The notes below the pieces were generated by a model. That model saw only the letters and a program-made list of their open reading frames with translations. It did no database searches and was not told the DNA's origin. Both the position numbers and the translations under genes were made by a program. Source: Micromonospora cabrerizensis (lineage in GTDB: Bacteria; Actinomycetota; Actinomycetes; Mycobacteriales; Micromonosporaceae). From it: 63,310 nt of DNA. This document shows positions 1 through 10,200 of this stretch, one piece after another. Every line of letters begins with the position of its first letter. Within the stretch, counting starts at the first letter, position 1. The DNA is taken from the NCBI RefSeq assembly GCF_022230955.1, contig NZ_JAKKFI010000106.1, forward strand, positions 1 to 63,310. The letters run 5' to 3'.

Positions 1-141
1 CCCGACGACCAGCCCGGCGGCGGCCAGCACCGGCGCGAGCGCCGGGTGCGGTGGGCTGCCGGTGGCGTCCAGCCCGACCACGGTCACGCCGGTCGCCAGC
101 GTCGCCGGCGTCATCGGGCCCACCGATGTCGCCCGCGTCAT
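1..141 (-). CDS. CobL/CbiE-like precorrin methyltransferase, N-terminal fragment
   Basis: Only the first 47 codons lie in the window; the gene continues past position 1. The ATG at 141 overlaps the stop of cbiD by 4 nt (ATGA), so it is probably translated by coupling. The visible N-terminus contains VTVVGLD followed by an alanine-rich helix and LVVG. This fits the first strand and helix of a tetrapyrrole methylase such as precorrin-6Y C5,15-methyltransferase (CobL/CbiE). The operon context (precorrin methylases) supports this, but too little sequence is present to separate CobL from other B12 methylases. Confidence 0.6.
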   Translation of the reverse strand, partial: MTRATSVGPMTPATLATGVTVVGLDATGSPPHPALAPVLAAAGLVVG

Positions 142-1289
142 CGGGGCCACCGGCCGGATGAGGCGACGACGTGCGAGCCGGCGAAGTCGACCATCGCCAC
201 GTCCACGGTGACCGTGGGCCCGGCGAAGCGCCGCAGCACCTGGCGGACCCGCTGGCAGAGCAGGTCCCCGGCCGGGGCGAGCAGCCCGGCGGCCTCCCAC
301 AGCTCGTACGCGTGCCGCCCGGTGTTGGCCTCGGTCACGGCGGCGACGAGCGATTCGTCGCCACCGGCCTCGGCGGTCACGGCCCCGAGCAGGGACAGGT
401 CCACCTTGGAGCGCGTGTAGTGCGTCATCAGCACTCCGGCGGCGAGTTTGGCCAGCTTGCCGGCCATGCCGACGAAGACGACGCCGGTCATTCCGTCACC
501 CACCGCGGCGGTCACCGCGGCCCCGGTGAAGTCGCCGACCTCGACGAAGCAGACCTCGGGCAGGTCGGGCAGCAGCGCGCGGGCGGCCCGCTCGGTACGC
601 CCACCGGTGCAGAGCACCACGGTCGGCTCGCCCTGGGCGGCCATCACGTGCACGGCCTGCACGACGCTGGCCCGCCACGACGCGGTGGAGAACGGGCGCA
701 CGATGCCGGTGGTGCCGAGGATCGAGATCCCACCGAGGATGCCAAGCCGCCGGTTGGTGGTCTTGCGGGCCATGATCTCGCCCCGGGGCACGCTGATCAC
801 CACGCGTACGCCGACCTCGCTGAGGTCGACCACCTCGGCCACCGCGTCGCCGATCATCCGGCGGGGGGTGTCGTTGATCGCCGGGCCGCCGACCGCGAGC
901 CCGAGACCGGGCTTGGTGACCGTGCCGACGCCGGCACCACCGGCGAGCCGCAGACCGGGGACGTCGGTCCAGTCCACGGTGGCGGTCAGCTCGGCCCCGT
1001 GGGTGACGTCCGGGTCGTCCCCGGCGTCCTTGACCACCACCGCCTCGGCGCGCACCGGTGGGGTGCCGGTCACCTCGCAGCGTTCCACCGGGAAACGCAC
1101 CCGGCGTCCGGCGGGCAGCCCGATCTCCACCTCCTGTTGGGTCGTGCCGGTGACCAGCGCGGTGATCGCGGCCTTGGCCGCCGCCGTCGCGCAGGCGCCG
1201 GTGGTCCACCCGGTACGCAGCGCGGTGGGCCGCACCCTCGCGGTCCGTGGCAGGTCCGGCTCGCGCAGGGGCGGCTCGGCGTACGTCAT
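138..1289 (-). CDS. cbiD: Cobalt-precorrin-5B C1-methyltransferase CbiD
   Basis: 383 aa. CbiD methylates C1 of the corrin ring of (cobalt-)precorrin-5B using S-adenosylmethionine in the cytoplasm. The family signature LRTGWTTGACATAAAKAA lies near residue 25, and a Gly-rich stretch with GVGTVTKPGLGL follows near residue 115; length is normal for the family. The ATG start overlaps the cobM stop by 4 nt, and its stop overlaps the next gene by 4 nt. CbiD belongs classically to the early-cobalt (anaerobic) route, yet this operon also has the late-insertion chelatase CobN. Here it probably replaces CobF-type C1 methylation. Confidence 0.93.
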   Translation of the reverse strand: MTYAEPPLREPDLPRTARVRPTALRTGWTTGACATAAAKAAITALVTGTTQQEVEIGLPAGRRVRFPVERCEVTGTPPVRAEAVVVKDAGDDPDVTHGAELTATVDWTDVPGLRLAGGAGVGTVTKPGLGLAVGGPAINDTPRRMIGDAVAEVVDLSEVGVRVVISVPRGEIMARKTTNRRLGILGGISILGTTGIVRPFSTASWRASVVQAVHVMAAQGEPTVVLCTGGRTERAARALLPDLPEVCFVEVGDFTGAAVTAAVGDGMTGVVFVGMAGKLAKLAAGVLMTHYTRSKVDLSLLGAVTAEAGGDESLVAAVTEANTGRHAYELWEAAGLLAPAGDLLCQRVRQVLRRFAGPTVTVDVAMVDFAGSHVVASSGRWPR

Positions 1290-2131
1290 GGTGTGTGCCC
1301 CGGTGTGGCTGTCCCCCCGGTGCGGGCGCCGGCCTGGCGGCGCAGCTCGGCACGGGCGGCCGGCTCAGCCCGCCGGAAGGTGTGGAAGTGCCCGGGGTGG
1401 TACAGGTGCGAGCGGGTGCCCTCGGCGGCGAGGGCCGGCCCGACGAGGAAGAGGGTGTGCTTCCACAGCTTGTGCTGCTTGACCGTCGCCTCCAGGGTGC
1501 CGACCGTGCAGCGCACCACCAGCTCGTCGGGCCAGGTGGCCTGGTACGCGACCACGGCCGGGGTGTCCTCCGGGTAGCCGCCGGCCAGCAGCTCGGCCTG
1601 CACCTGCCCGGAGCGGGCGGCGGAGAGGAACAGCGCCATCGTGGTGCCGTGCCGGGCGAAGTCCCGGACCCGCTCGCCGGGCGGCATCGGGGTCTTGCCA
1701 CCCTCCAGGCGGGTGAGGATCACCGACTGGGCCACCTCGGGCACGGTCAGCTCCCGCCCGACGATCGCCGCGACGGCGGTGAACGAGGAGACCCCGGGCA
1801 CGATCTCGACGGCCAGGCCGAGTGCCCGGCACAGCTCCAGTTGCTCCTGCACCGCGCCCCACAGCGCCGGGTCGCCGGAGTGGATCCGCGCCACGGTCAG
1901 CCCCTGCTCGGCGGCCCGCTGGTAGAGCGGCAGCACGCCCTCGATGGGCAGCTGCGACGAGTCGATGATCTCCGCGTCGGGGCGGGCATGGTCGAGCACG
2001 TCGGCGTGCACCAGGCTGGCCGCCCAGATCACGATGTCCGCCTCGGCGATGACCCGGGCGGCCCGCAGGGTCAGCAGGTCCGCCGCCCCCGGCCCGGCAC
2101 CGACGAACCACACCTTGCCGTCGCTGGTCAC
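1286..2131 (-). CDS. cobM: Precorrin-4 C11-methyltransferase CobM (CbiF)
   Basis: 281 aa tetrapyrrole methylase. The N-terminal VWFVGAGPGAADLLTLRA is the SAM-binding P-loop-like motif. IHSGDPALWG near residue 90 and EIVPGVSSFTA near residue 120 are the conserved central motifs of the superfamily. The ending KHTLFLVGPAL is typical of CobM/CbiF. It methylates C11 of precorrin-4. The GTG start overlaps the cobI stop by 4 nt (GTGA). The last ~40 residues after VGPAL are Arg/Thr-rich and look like an unstructured tail. Confidence 0.93.
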   Translation of the reverse strand: MTSDGKVWFVGAGPGAADLLTLRAARVIAEADIVIWAASLVHADVLDHARPDAEIIDSSQLPIEGVLPLYQRAAEQGLTVARIHSGDPALWGAVQEQLELCRALGLAVEIVPGVSSFTAVAAIVGRELTVPEVAQSVILTRLEGGKTPMPPGERVRDFARHGTTMALFLSAARSGQVQAELLAGGYPEDTPAVVAYQATWPDELVVRCTVGTLEATVKQHKLWKHTLFLVGPALAAEGTRSHLYHPGHFHTFRRAEPAARAELRRQAGARTGGTATPGHTP

Positions 2132-2907
2132 AGCTTTCCTCCTCGGTGGTCGCGGCGGGCCGGCACCAGCAGCGTCGACAGGTACGGCAGGTCGTGCTCG
2201 GCGTCGTCGACCGGGCCGACCCGTTCACCGGGCAGCCCGAGGCTGCGCCCGAGCACCGCGTCGGAGAGCCGGTCCTGTCGGCGCAGTTCGGCCAGCAGTT
2301 CCGGGTGCCGCCGCCAGCCCTTGTAGGCGACCACGGTGCCCGGCCCGGCCAGGGCGTCGGCGAAGAGCGCCAGGCCCGCGGTGGCCGGCAGCAGGGTCAG
2401 CGGTTCGCGTCCCTCGCAGAGCGGGGTGCCGCTGCGCGCCGCCAGTTCCTGCATGGCGGTGACCCCCGGAACGGTCGTCACCCGCACGGCCGGGCGCAGG
2501 GCGCGGACGCTCTGCGCCAGGTAGCCGAAGGTGGAGTAGACGTTCGGGTCACCGATGGTGGCGAACGCCAACGACCGCGCCCCGGCGTCGATCGTCTCGA
2601 CCACCGCTCGCGCCGCCTCGTCCCAGGCGGCTGCCCGGCGGGCGGTCACCCCACCCCGGTCGTCCAGGGCGAACGGCAGCCGGCGCAGCCGGTCCACCGC
2701 GACATAGGACCGCACGGTCGCCTCGGCCCGCCCGGCGTCCGCACCCGCTGGCGTCGCGGCGGCGGTCACCGTGGGTTCCACCCGGTCGGCCATCACGGGT
2801 ACGAAGACGACGTCGGCCTCGCGCAGCACCCGCACCGCCTTGACGGTGAGCAGTTCCGGGTCGCCGGGGCCGACGCCCACCCCGGTCAGCGTGGTGTCGG
2901 CGCTCAT
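2128..2907 (-). CDS. cobI: Precorrin-2 C20-methyltransferase CobI (CbiL)
   Basis: 259 aa. The start is the ATG at 2907 (MSADTTLTGVGVGPGDPELL), which overlaps the cobB stop by 4 nt; the open frame extends upstream only as a shadow of cobB. The motifs VGVGPGDPELLTVKAVRVL, LAFATIGDPNVYSTFGYL and TTVPGVTAMQELAA match precorrin-2 C20-methyltransferase, which acts before ring contraction. Its neighbours are the C11 methylase and cobyrinate amidase. Methylases C3 (CobA), C17 (CobJ) and C12 are not in the window and must be encoded elsewhere. Confidence 0.92.
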   Translation of the reverse strand: MSADTTLTGVGVGPGDPELLTVKAVRVLREADVVFVPVMADRVEPTVTAAATPAGADAGRAEATVRSYVAVDRLRRLPFALDDRGGVTARRAAAWDEAARAVVETIDAGARSLAFATIGDPNVYSTFGYLAQSVRALRPAVRVTTVPGVTAMQELAARSGTPLCEGREPLTLLPATAGLALFADALAGPGTVVAYKGWRRHPELLAELRRQDRLSDAVLGRSLGLPGERVGPVDDAEHDLPYLSTLLVPARRDHRGGKL

Positions 2908-4265
2908 CGGCACGCCTCGACGAGCCGGCGGGCCGCGTCGGGATGACCGGCCCAGTGGGTGTGCAGGTAGGAGGCATGCACCCGACCGCTCACGAAACCG
3001 TGCCGCGCGTCGTCCCAGCGCCACGCCGGCCGGTCGCCGTGCCCCGGGTCGGTGGTGGTGCGGTGGAACTCGTGACCGCGTACCGGCTCGCCGGCGCGGG
3101 CCACCGGGGAGTCGCTGACCGCCACGGCCTCGCGGTAGCCGAGGGTGAGCCGGCCGGTCATCCGGGCGGTCAGGTCCAGCCGCCCGCACATCGGTACGTC
3201 GTCCAGGGACCGCCCGAGGTAGAGCAGCCCGGCGCACTCGGCAACGACCGGCCCGTCGAAGTCGGCCAGCTCGGCGCGGAGCGTGGTGTTGCCGGCCAGC
3301 GCCTGGGCGTACGCCTCGGGGAAGCCGCCGCCGATGACCACCGCGCGGGTGCCGGCGGGCAGTGCCGGGTCGCGCAGCGGGTCGACGGTGCGCACGTCCG
3401 CGCCGGCGGCGGTGAGCAGCTCTGCGGTCTCCGCGTACGAGAAGGTGAAGGCCGGGCCACCGGCGAGCGCGACGACTGGTCGCTCGGCGCCAGCCGGCCC
3501 GCCGACGGCGGCGACCGGGTCCCAGGCGGGGGTGGTCAGCGGTGCGGCGGTGCGGGCCAGGTCGAGCACGGCGTCGAGGTCCACGGTGGCCTCGACCAGC
3601 TCGGCGAGTGCGGTGACGATCGCCAGGGACTCGGGGGCCCGCTCGGCGACCGGGACCAGCCCGAGGTGCCGGGCCGGCGCGGCCACCTCGGCGGCGCGGG
3701 TGACGGCCCCGAGCACCGGTACGCCCACCTCGGCCAGTGCGTCGCGCAGCAGGGTCTCGTGCCGGGGCGAGCCGACCCGGTTGAGGATCACCCCGCCGAT
3801 GCGGACGGCCGGGTCGAAGGCGGCCATGCCCAGCGTCAGCGCGGCGGCCGAGCGGCCCTGCGCCGTGGTGTCCAGCACCAGCAGCACGGGTGCCCCGATC
3901 AGCCGGGCGACGTGTGCGGTGGAGGCGTAGTCGCGGCGGCCGACGGCGCCGTCGTGCAGGCCCATGACGCCCTCCACCACGGCGATGTCGGCGGGCGTGG
4001 GCACGCTCGCGCCGTGGCGCAGCAGACCGGCGATCCGCTCGACGCCGACCAGGAACGGGTCGAGGTTGCGCCCGGGCCGGCCGGCGGCGAGGGCGTGGTA
4101 GCCGGGGTCGATGTAGTCGGGGCCGACCTTGTGCGGGCTGACCGTCAGGCCGCGACGGCGCAGCGCGGCCAGCAGCCCGGTGGCGATGGTCGTCTTGCCG
4201 TGGCCGCTGGCCGGTGCGGCGACGACGACCCGGGGCAGCGGCCACGGGTCGGCGGTCGTGGTCAC
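2904..4265 (-). CDS. cobB: Cobyrinate a,c-diamide synthase CobB (CbiA)
   Basis: About 453 aa. It is the ATP- and glutamine-dependent amidase of the a and c carboxylates of (hydrogeno)byrinate. The N-terminal dethiobiotin-synthetase-like domain has the P-loop PASGHGKTT at residues 18-26 and HKVGPDYIDPGYH. The C-terminal class I glutamine amidotransferase half has VIGGGFPEAYAQAL and the GPVVAECAGLLYLG segment carrying the nucleophile Cys. The GTG at 4265 is chosen because GTGA overlaps the cobO stop by 4 nt; a GTG at 4268 is also possible. Earlier in-frame starts lie inside cobO. Confidence 0.92.
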   Translation of the reverse strand: MTTTADPWPLPRVVVAAPASGHGKTTIATGLLAALRRRGLTVSPHKVGPDYIDPGYHALAAGRPGRNLDPFLVGVERIAGLLRHGASVPTPADIAVVEGVMGLHDGAVGRRDYASTAHVARLIGAPVLLVLDTTAQGRSAAALTLGMAAFDPAVRIGGVILNRVGSPRHETLLRDALAEVGVPVLGAVTRAAEVAAPARHLGLVPVAERAPESLAIVTALAELVEATVDLDAVLDLARTAAPLTTPAWDPVAAVGGPAGAERPVVALAGGPAFTFSYAETAELLTAAGADVRTVDPLRDPALPAGTRAVVIGGGFPEAYAQALAGNTTLRAELADFDGPVVAECAGLLYLGRSLDDVPMCGRLDLTARMTGRLTLGYREAVAVSDSPVARAGEPVRGHEFHRTTTDPGHGDRPAWRWDDARHGFVSGRVHASYLHTHWAGHPDAARRLVEACR

Positions 4266-4873
4266 CACTCGATGCCCTTCTGGCCCTTCTGGCCGGCGTC
4301 CATCGGGTGCTTGACCTTGGTCAGCTCGGCCACCAGGTCGGCGGCGGCGACCAGGCGCGGGTCGGCGTCGCGGCCGGTGATGACGACGTGCTGGAAGCCT
4401 GGCCGGTCGGCCAGGGTGGCGACCACCTCGTCGACGTCCACCCAGCCCCACTTCATCGGGTAGGTGAACTCGTCGAGCACGTACAGCCCGTACCGCTCGG
4501 CGGCCAGGTCACGCTGGATCTGCCGCCAGCCCTCCAGGGCGTCGGCGGCGTGGTCGGCGTCGCCGCCGCGCTGGATCCAGGACCAGCCCTCACCCATCTT
4601 GTGCCAGGCCACCGGTGCGCCCTGACCGGTGCGCTCGTGCACCTCGCCCAGTGCCCGGAAGGCGTTCTCCTCCCCCACCCGCCACTTGGCGCTCTTGACG
4701 AACTGGAACACGCCGATCGGCAGACCGGCCGTCCAGGCCCGCAACGCCAGCCCGAAGGCGGCGGTCGACTTTCCCTTCATCCGTCCGGTGTGGACGATGA
4801 GCAGCGGTCGGTGCCGCCGCTGCCGGGTCGTCAACCCGTCGGCGGGCACCACGCTCGGCTGTCCCTGCGGCAT
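4262..4873 (-). CDS. cobO: Cob(I)yrinic acid a,c-diamide adenosyltransferase CobO
   Basis: 203 aa from the ATG at 4873. It transfers the 5'-deoxyadenosyl group from ATP to Co(I) corrinoid. The P-loop HTGRMKGKSTAAFG is at residues 28-41, followed by IGVFQFVKSAKW, YGLYVLDEFTYPMKWGWV and HVVITGRDADP, all typical of CobA/CobO. The start MPQGQPSVVPADGL resembles actinobacterial CobO proteins and is preceded by AAGGGAAGAG at about 5 nt. A GTG at 4933 would add 20 residues and give a 4-nt overlap with the chelatase stop, as at other junctions of this operon, so it cannot be excluded. Confidence 0.93.
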   Translation of the reverse strand: MPQGQPSVVPADGLTTRQRRHRPLLIVHTGRMKGKSTAAFGLALRAWTAGLPIGVFQFVKSAKWRVGEENAFRALGEVHERTGQGAPVAWHKMGEGWSWIQRGGDADHAADALEGWRQIQRDLAAERYGLYVLDEFTYPMKWGWVDVDEVVATLADRPGFQHVVITGRDADPRLVAAADLVAELTKVKHPMDAGQKGQKGIEW

Positions 4874-4929
4874 CAGCACTCTTCCCTTCGCGCGATTCTG
4901 CGCCTGCGGTCGGTCATCGGTGCCCGTCG

Positions 4930-7170
4930 TCACGCCGCGACGGGAAGCGCGGTGTCGCGGGCGTCGGGGTGGGTGAGGGCGGCCAGCGGGTGATGGGGGG
5001 CGCCCAACTGGGTGGCCAGTCGACGTGCCAGGTTCAGCCGCACCGGGCCGGTCTCGCAGTCGACGACGACACAGGCCGCGCCGGTCGCCGCGAGCACTGC
5101 CGCGCCTGCCGCGGCGCGGTCCAGCGGGCGGGTGCCCGCCGTGGCCCGGCCGTCGGTGACGACGAGGACGAGCGGACGCCTCCTCGGGTCGCGCAGGCGC
5201 TCCACCCGCAGCAGGTCGGCGGCCGCCAGCAGCCCCTCGGCCAGCGGCGTACGCCCACCGGTGGGCAACTCGGCCAGCCGGGTCGAGGCGGCCAGCACCG
5301 ACGAGGTGGCCGGCAGCAACGTCCGCGCGTCAGCGCCCCGGAAGGCGATCACCGCGACCTTGTCCCGCCGCTGATAGGCGTCGGTGAGCAGGGCGAGCAC
5401 CGCGTCCTTCACGGCGGTCATCCGCTGCCGGGCACCCATCGAGCCGCTGGCGTCCACCACGAACAGCACGAGGTTGCCCTCACGCCCCTCCCGGACCGCC
5501 TCCCGCACGTCGTCCGGGCGCAACCGCAGCGGTCCGGTCAACCGTCCCCGGGACGCCTGGTGCGGCGCGGCGGCGCGCACCGTCGCCGGCAGGTGCAGCG
5601 CCCCGACCCGGCCCGTCGGCACCCGGGCCCCGGTGGTGCGCCCCCGCCCGGTGCGGGCCCGTGAGCGCCGGCCCGGCACCCCGTCACCCACGCCGGGCGC
5701 GGTGAGCACCCGGGCCGTCAGACCACCCCGGGGTACGGCCACCGGCTGCCCGTCCGCGCCGCCCCGGGTCGGGTCGTCGTCGTCACCCGCCGCCGATTCC
5801 CGGCCACCGCGCGGGCGCACGTTCTCGCCGTCACCGCCCCGGTCGTCCGCTGAGCGCTGCGACCGGCCGTCGTCGCCCCCCGCACCCGTCTCGCGGTGCG
5901 GCCAGCCGTCGGCGTCGTCCGGCGCGTCGGCGTGCCCGTCCGGGCCAGCGCCGTCACGTGCCGGTGAGTGCCCGGCCGGCTCGGGTTCGCCCTGGTCGGC
6001 ACGGTCGTCACTGCCGTCACCGCCCTGCGGGCCGCTCCCGTTCGGACCACCACCACCGTTCGGACCGCCGCCACCGGCCGGGCCACCACCGCCGGCCGGG
6101 CCACCACCCTGCGGGCCGCCGTCGTCGGGGCCGCCGTCGTCCGGTTCGTCGGGGTGCGCGTCCTGGGCGCGCTGCAACGCCTCGTCCAGGCGCTTCTCGT
6201 CCAGCCCCGGTGTGTCGAACGGGTCGCGGCGGCGGCGGTGCGGCAGGGCCAGCCGGGCGGCCACCCGGACGTCGTCGATGGTCACCCGGTCCCGGCCGTG
6301 CCAGGCAGCGTGGGCCAGGGCGGTACGGGCGGTGACGATGTCGGCGCGCATCCCGTCCACGTCGAACGCCGCGCACACCTCGGCGATCTGCCGCAACGCG
6401 GCGTCCGGAAGCCGTACCCCGGGCAGCCGATCTCGGGCGGCGGCCACCTGGGCGGCGATCTCCGCGTCCGCGTCGGCCCACCGGGCGGCGAACCCGGCCG
6501 GGTCGGCGTCGGCGGCCAGCCGGCGGCGAACCACCTCGACGCGAACCTCCGGGTCCCGGCTGGCACCCACCTCGACGGTCAGCCCGAACCGGTCGAGCAA
6601 CTGCGGACGCAGTTCCCCCTCCTCCGGGTTCATCGTGCCGACCAGCAGGAACCGGGCCGCGTGACTGACCGAGACGCCCTCCCGCTCCACGTGGCTGCGA
6701 CCCATCGCCGCCGCGTCCAGCAGCAGGTCCACGAGGTGGTCGTGCAACAGGTTGACCTCGTCGACGTAGAGCACCCCCCGGTGGGCGGCGGCCAGCAGAC
6801 CCGGCTCGAAGGCGCGTACGCCCTCGCCGAGGGCCTTCTCCAGGTCCAGCGAGCCGACCACCCGGTCCTCGGCGGCACCGACCGGCAGCTCCACCAACCG
6901 GGCGGGACGCGTCTCGGCGGCGGCGCCGGCCGGATGCGGGCCGTCCGGGCAGGCCGGGTCCGGCTCGGCCGGGTCACAACCGAAGCGGCAGCCGGCGACC
7001 CGGCGGACCGGGGGCAGCAGCGCGGCGAGCGCCCGGACGGCGGTGGACTTGGCGGTCCCCTTCTCACCGCGGACCAGCACACCGCCGATCGCCGGGGACA
7101 CCGCGTTGAGCAGCAACGCCAGCCGCATGTCGGCCATGCCGAGCACCGCACTGAACGGGTAGATCGTCAC
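4930..7170 (-). CDS. Fused ChlI/ChlD-type cobaltochelatase subunit (AAA+ and VWA)
   Basis: 746 aa. The N-terminal AAA+ domain has Walker A GEKGTAKST at residues 35-43, Walker B GVLYVDEVNLL, and GTMNPEEGELRPQLLDRFGL (sensor 1 and arginine-finger region). A long low-complexity linker (about residues 330-490) is rich in Gly, Pro and Asp with repeated GGG-P units. The C-terminal von Willebrand A domain (about 560-740) has the MIDAS motif FVVDASGSMGARQRM. This I+D fusion is the usual actinobacterial motor partner of CobN, energising Co2+ insertion into hydrogenobyrinate a,c-diamide. The GTG start follows GAAGGAAG. It sits directly downstream of cobN. Confidence 0.88.
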   Translation of the reverse strand: MTIYPFSAVLGMADMRLALLLNAVSPAIGGVLVRGEKGTAKSTAVRALAALLPPVRRVAGCRFGCDPAEPDPACPDGPHPAGAAAETRPARLVELPVGAAEDRVVGSLDLEKALGEGVRAFEPGLLAAAHRGVLYVDEVNLLHDHLVDLLLDAAAMGRSHVEREGVSVSHAARFLLVGTMNPEEGELRPQLLDRFGLTVEVGASRDPEVRVEVVRRRLAADADPAGFAARWADADAEIAAQVAAARDRLPGVRLPDAALRQIAEVCAAFDVDGMRADIVTARTALAHAAWHGRDRVTIDDVRVAARLALPHRRRRDPFDTPGLDEKRLDEALQRAQDAHPDEPDDGGPDDGGPQGGGPAGGGGPAGGGGPNGGGGPNGSGPQGGDGSDDRADQGEPEPAGHSPARDGAGPDGHADAPDDADGWPHRETGAGGDDGRSQRSADDRGGDGENVRPRGGRESAAGDDDDPTRGGADGQPVAVPRGGLTARVLTAPGVGDGVPGRRSRARTGRGRTTGARVPTGRVGALHLPATVRAAAPHQASRGRLTGPLRLRPDDVREAVREGREGNLVLFVVDASGSMGARQRMTAVKDAVLALLTDAYQRRDKVAVIAFRGADARTLLPATSSVLAASTRLAELPTGGRTPLAEGLLAAADLLRVERLRDPRRRPLVLVVTDGRATAGTRPLDRAAAGAAVLAATGAACVVVDCETGPVRLNLARRLATQLGAPHHPLAALTHPDARDTALPVAA

Positions 7171-7225
7171 TGTGCTTCCTTCGTTCGCGACTGCGGGGCT
7201 CGCAAAACCGGCTCACTCCTCGCGC

Positions 7226-10200
7226 TCACACCCGGTCCTCCAGGTCACCCTCGCTGGCCAGGTACGTGTCACGGAGCCGGTCCAGGGTGGCCGGCTCGGG
7301 CTTGGCCCACAGCCCCCGGTCGGCGGCCTCCAACAGGCGCTCGGTGATGCCGCGCAGCGCCCACGGGTTGGACTTCTCCAGGAACTCGCGGGTGGTGTCG
7401 TCGAAGAGGTACGCGGCGGCCAGGTGCTCGTACATCCAGTCGTCGACCACACCGGCGGTGGCGTCGTAGCCGAACAGGTAGTCCACGGTGGCGGCCAACT
7501 CGAACGCGCCCTTGTAGCCGTGCCGACGCATCGCGGCGATCCACTTCGGGTTGACCACCCGGGCCCGGAACACCCGCCGGGTCTCCTCACCCAACGTGCG
7601 GGTGCGCACGTCGTGCGGCATCGCCGAGTCACCCACGTACGCCTGCGGTGACGTGCCGGTGAGGTGACGGACCATCGCCACCATCCCGCCGTGGTACTGG
7701 AAGTAGTCGTCCGAGTCGACGATGTCGTGCTCGCGGGTGTCCTGGTTCTTCACCGCCACCGCGATCCGGGCGAAGGAGCGTTCCATGTCGGCACGCGCCT
7801 CCCGCCCGTCCAGGCCCCGGCCGTACGCGTAGCCGCCCCACACCGCGTACACCTCGGCCAGGTCGGCGTCGCTGCGCCAGGTCCGCGCGTCGATCAGCGG
7901 CAACAGGCCCGCGCCGTACGCCCCGGGCTTCGAGCCGAAGATCCGCGCGGTGGCCCGCCGCTCGTCACCGTGCTCGGCGAGGTCGGCGGTGACGTGCGCC
8001 CGCAGGAAGTTGTCCTCGTCCGGCTCGTCCAGGGCGGCGACCCGCCGCACGGCATCGTCGATCAGCGCCACCACGTGCGGGAACGCGTCGCGGAAGAACC
8101 CGGAGATGCGCACCGTCACGTCGACGCGCGGCCGGCCCAGCTCGGCGGTCGGCACCACCTCGATGCCGGTGACCCGCCGGGACCGCTCGTCCCACACCGG
8201 CCGGCAACCCAGCAGCGCGAGCACCTCGGCGATGTCGTCGCCCTGGGTGCGCATCGCGCTGGTGCCCCACACGGTCAACCCCACCGAGCGGGGGTACGCC
8301 CCAGTGTCGGCGAGGTGCCGGGCCAGCAGCGAGTCCGCGAGGGCCACCCCGACGTCCCAGGCGTTGCGGCTGGGGATGGCCTTGGGGTCGACGGAGTAGA
8401 AGTTGCGGCCGGTGGGCAGCACGTTGACCAGACCCCGGGTGGGTGAACCGGACGGGCCGGGCGGCACGAACCGGCCGTCGAGCGCGCCGAGGGTGTTGGT
8501 CAGCTCGTCGGTGGTGCGGTCCAGCCGGGGCACCAGCTCGGTGGCGGCGAAGTGCAGCACGGCGGCGACGTCGGGGATCGACTGGCCGGTCACCTCCACG
8601 ACCACCGCGTCGACGGCCTCGGCATCCCAGCCGAGCGTCTCCATCCCGATGACCAACCGCCGGGCGAGCGCCTCGATCAGGTCGACGGCGTCGGCGGCGG
8701 TGGCGGCCGGCCCGTCCACCACGTCGGTCAGCGCCGTGGGCACCGCCAGTCGCTCTCCCGGTGCCGCGAGCAGCGCCTGCTCGTCGAGGGAGTACGCGAC
8801 GGCGAGCGCCTGCCGCAGGCCGGGCAGCGCGCGGGCGCCACCCCAGATCTGGGGTGCGCGCAACACCGCGAGGACCAGGTTGACCCGGGGCTCAGCGGTC
8901 GGCGCGTCGGCGAGGATGTGCAGCCCGTCGCGGATCTGCACGTCCTTGACCTCGCAGAGGTACCCGTCGAGGTGCAGGACGAACTCGTCGAAGTCGTCCG
9001 CGTCGGGCATCGCCTCGGCGTGCAGGTCGTGGTGCAGCTCCGCCGCGCGCACCAGGTCCCAGATCTGCGCCCGCACGGTCGGCACCTTGGCCGGGTCGAG
9101 GGCCTGCACGGTGGCGTACTCGTCGAGCAGTTGCTCCAGTTTGGCCATGTCGCCGTAGGTTTCGGCGCGGGCCATCGGCGGCACCAGGTGGTCGATCACC
9201 ACGGCGTGCGCCCGACGCTTGGCCTGGGTGCCCTCGCCGGGGTCATTGACGATGAACGGGTAGACCAGCGGCAGGTCACCGAGGACCGCGTCGGGCGCGC
9301 AGTCGGCGGCCAGGCCGAGGCCCTTGCCGGGCAGCCACTCCAGGGTGCCGTGCTTGCCCAGGTGCACCACGGCGTCCGCGCCGAAGCCACCGTCCGCGCT
9401 CGGCGAGGCCAGCCAGCGGTACGCGGCCAGGTAGTGGTGACTCGGTGGCAGGTCCGGGTCGTGGTAGATGGCGATCGGGTTCTCCCCGAAGCCGCGGGGC
9501 GGCTGGATCAGCAGCACCACGTTGCCGAAGCGCAGCCCGGCGAGCACGATGTCCCCGCCCTCGGTGTAGAGCTGGCCGGGCGGCTCACCCCAGTGTTCCC
9601 GCATCCGCTCGCGCAGCTCGGCCGGGACCTGGTCGAACCACCGCCGGTACGTCTGCCCCGGTATCCGGGCCTCGGCGGCGGCCAGCTGCTCCGGGGTGAG
9701 CCATTCCACGTCGTGACCACCGGCGGCGATCAGCGCGTGGATCAGCGCGTCGCCGTCGTCGGGCACCGGCGCGTCGCCCAGGTGGTAGCCGGCCTCGGTG
9801 AGCGCGGCCAGCAGCCGGACCGCCGAGACCGGGGTGTCCAGCCCGACGGCGTTGCCGACCCGGGAGTGCTTGGTGGGGTAGGAGCTGAGCACCACGGCGA
9901 CCCGTTTGTCGGCGTTGGGCACGTACCGCAGCCGGGCGTGGCGCATGGCGATCCCGGCGACCCGGGCGGCGCGGTCGGCGTCGGCCGCGTAGACCGACAG
10001 CCCGTCGGCGTCGATCTGCTTGAACGAGAACGGCACGCTGACGATCCGGCCGTCGAACTCGGGGATGGCCACCTGCATCGCCGCGTCCAACGGGGACAGC
10101 CCGGCGTCGCTGCCGGCCCACTGCTCGCGGGTGCTGGTCAGGCAGAGCGCCTGGATGATCGGCACGTCCAGGGCGGCCAGCGCGCCGACGTCCCAGGCGT

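Noticed and set aside
1..141. Fragment considered as a separate small gene
   Set aside because: The frame is open to the window edge and its ATGA overlap shows it is the 5' end of the next operon gene.
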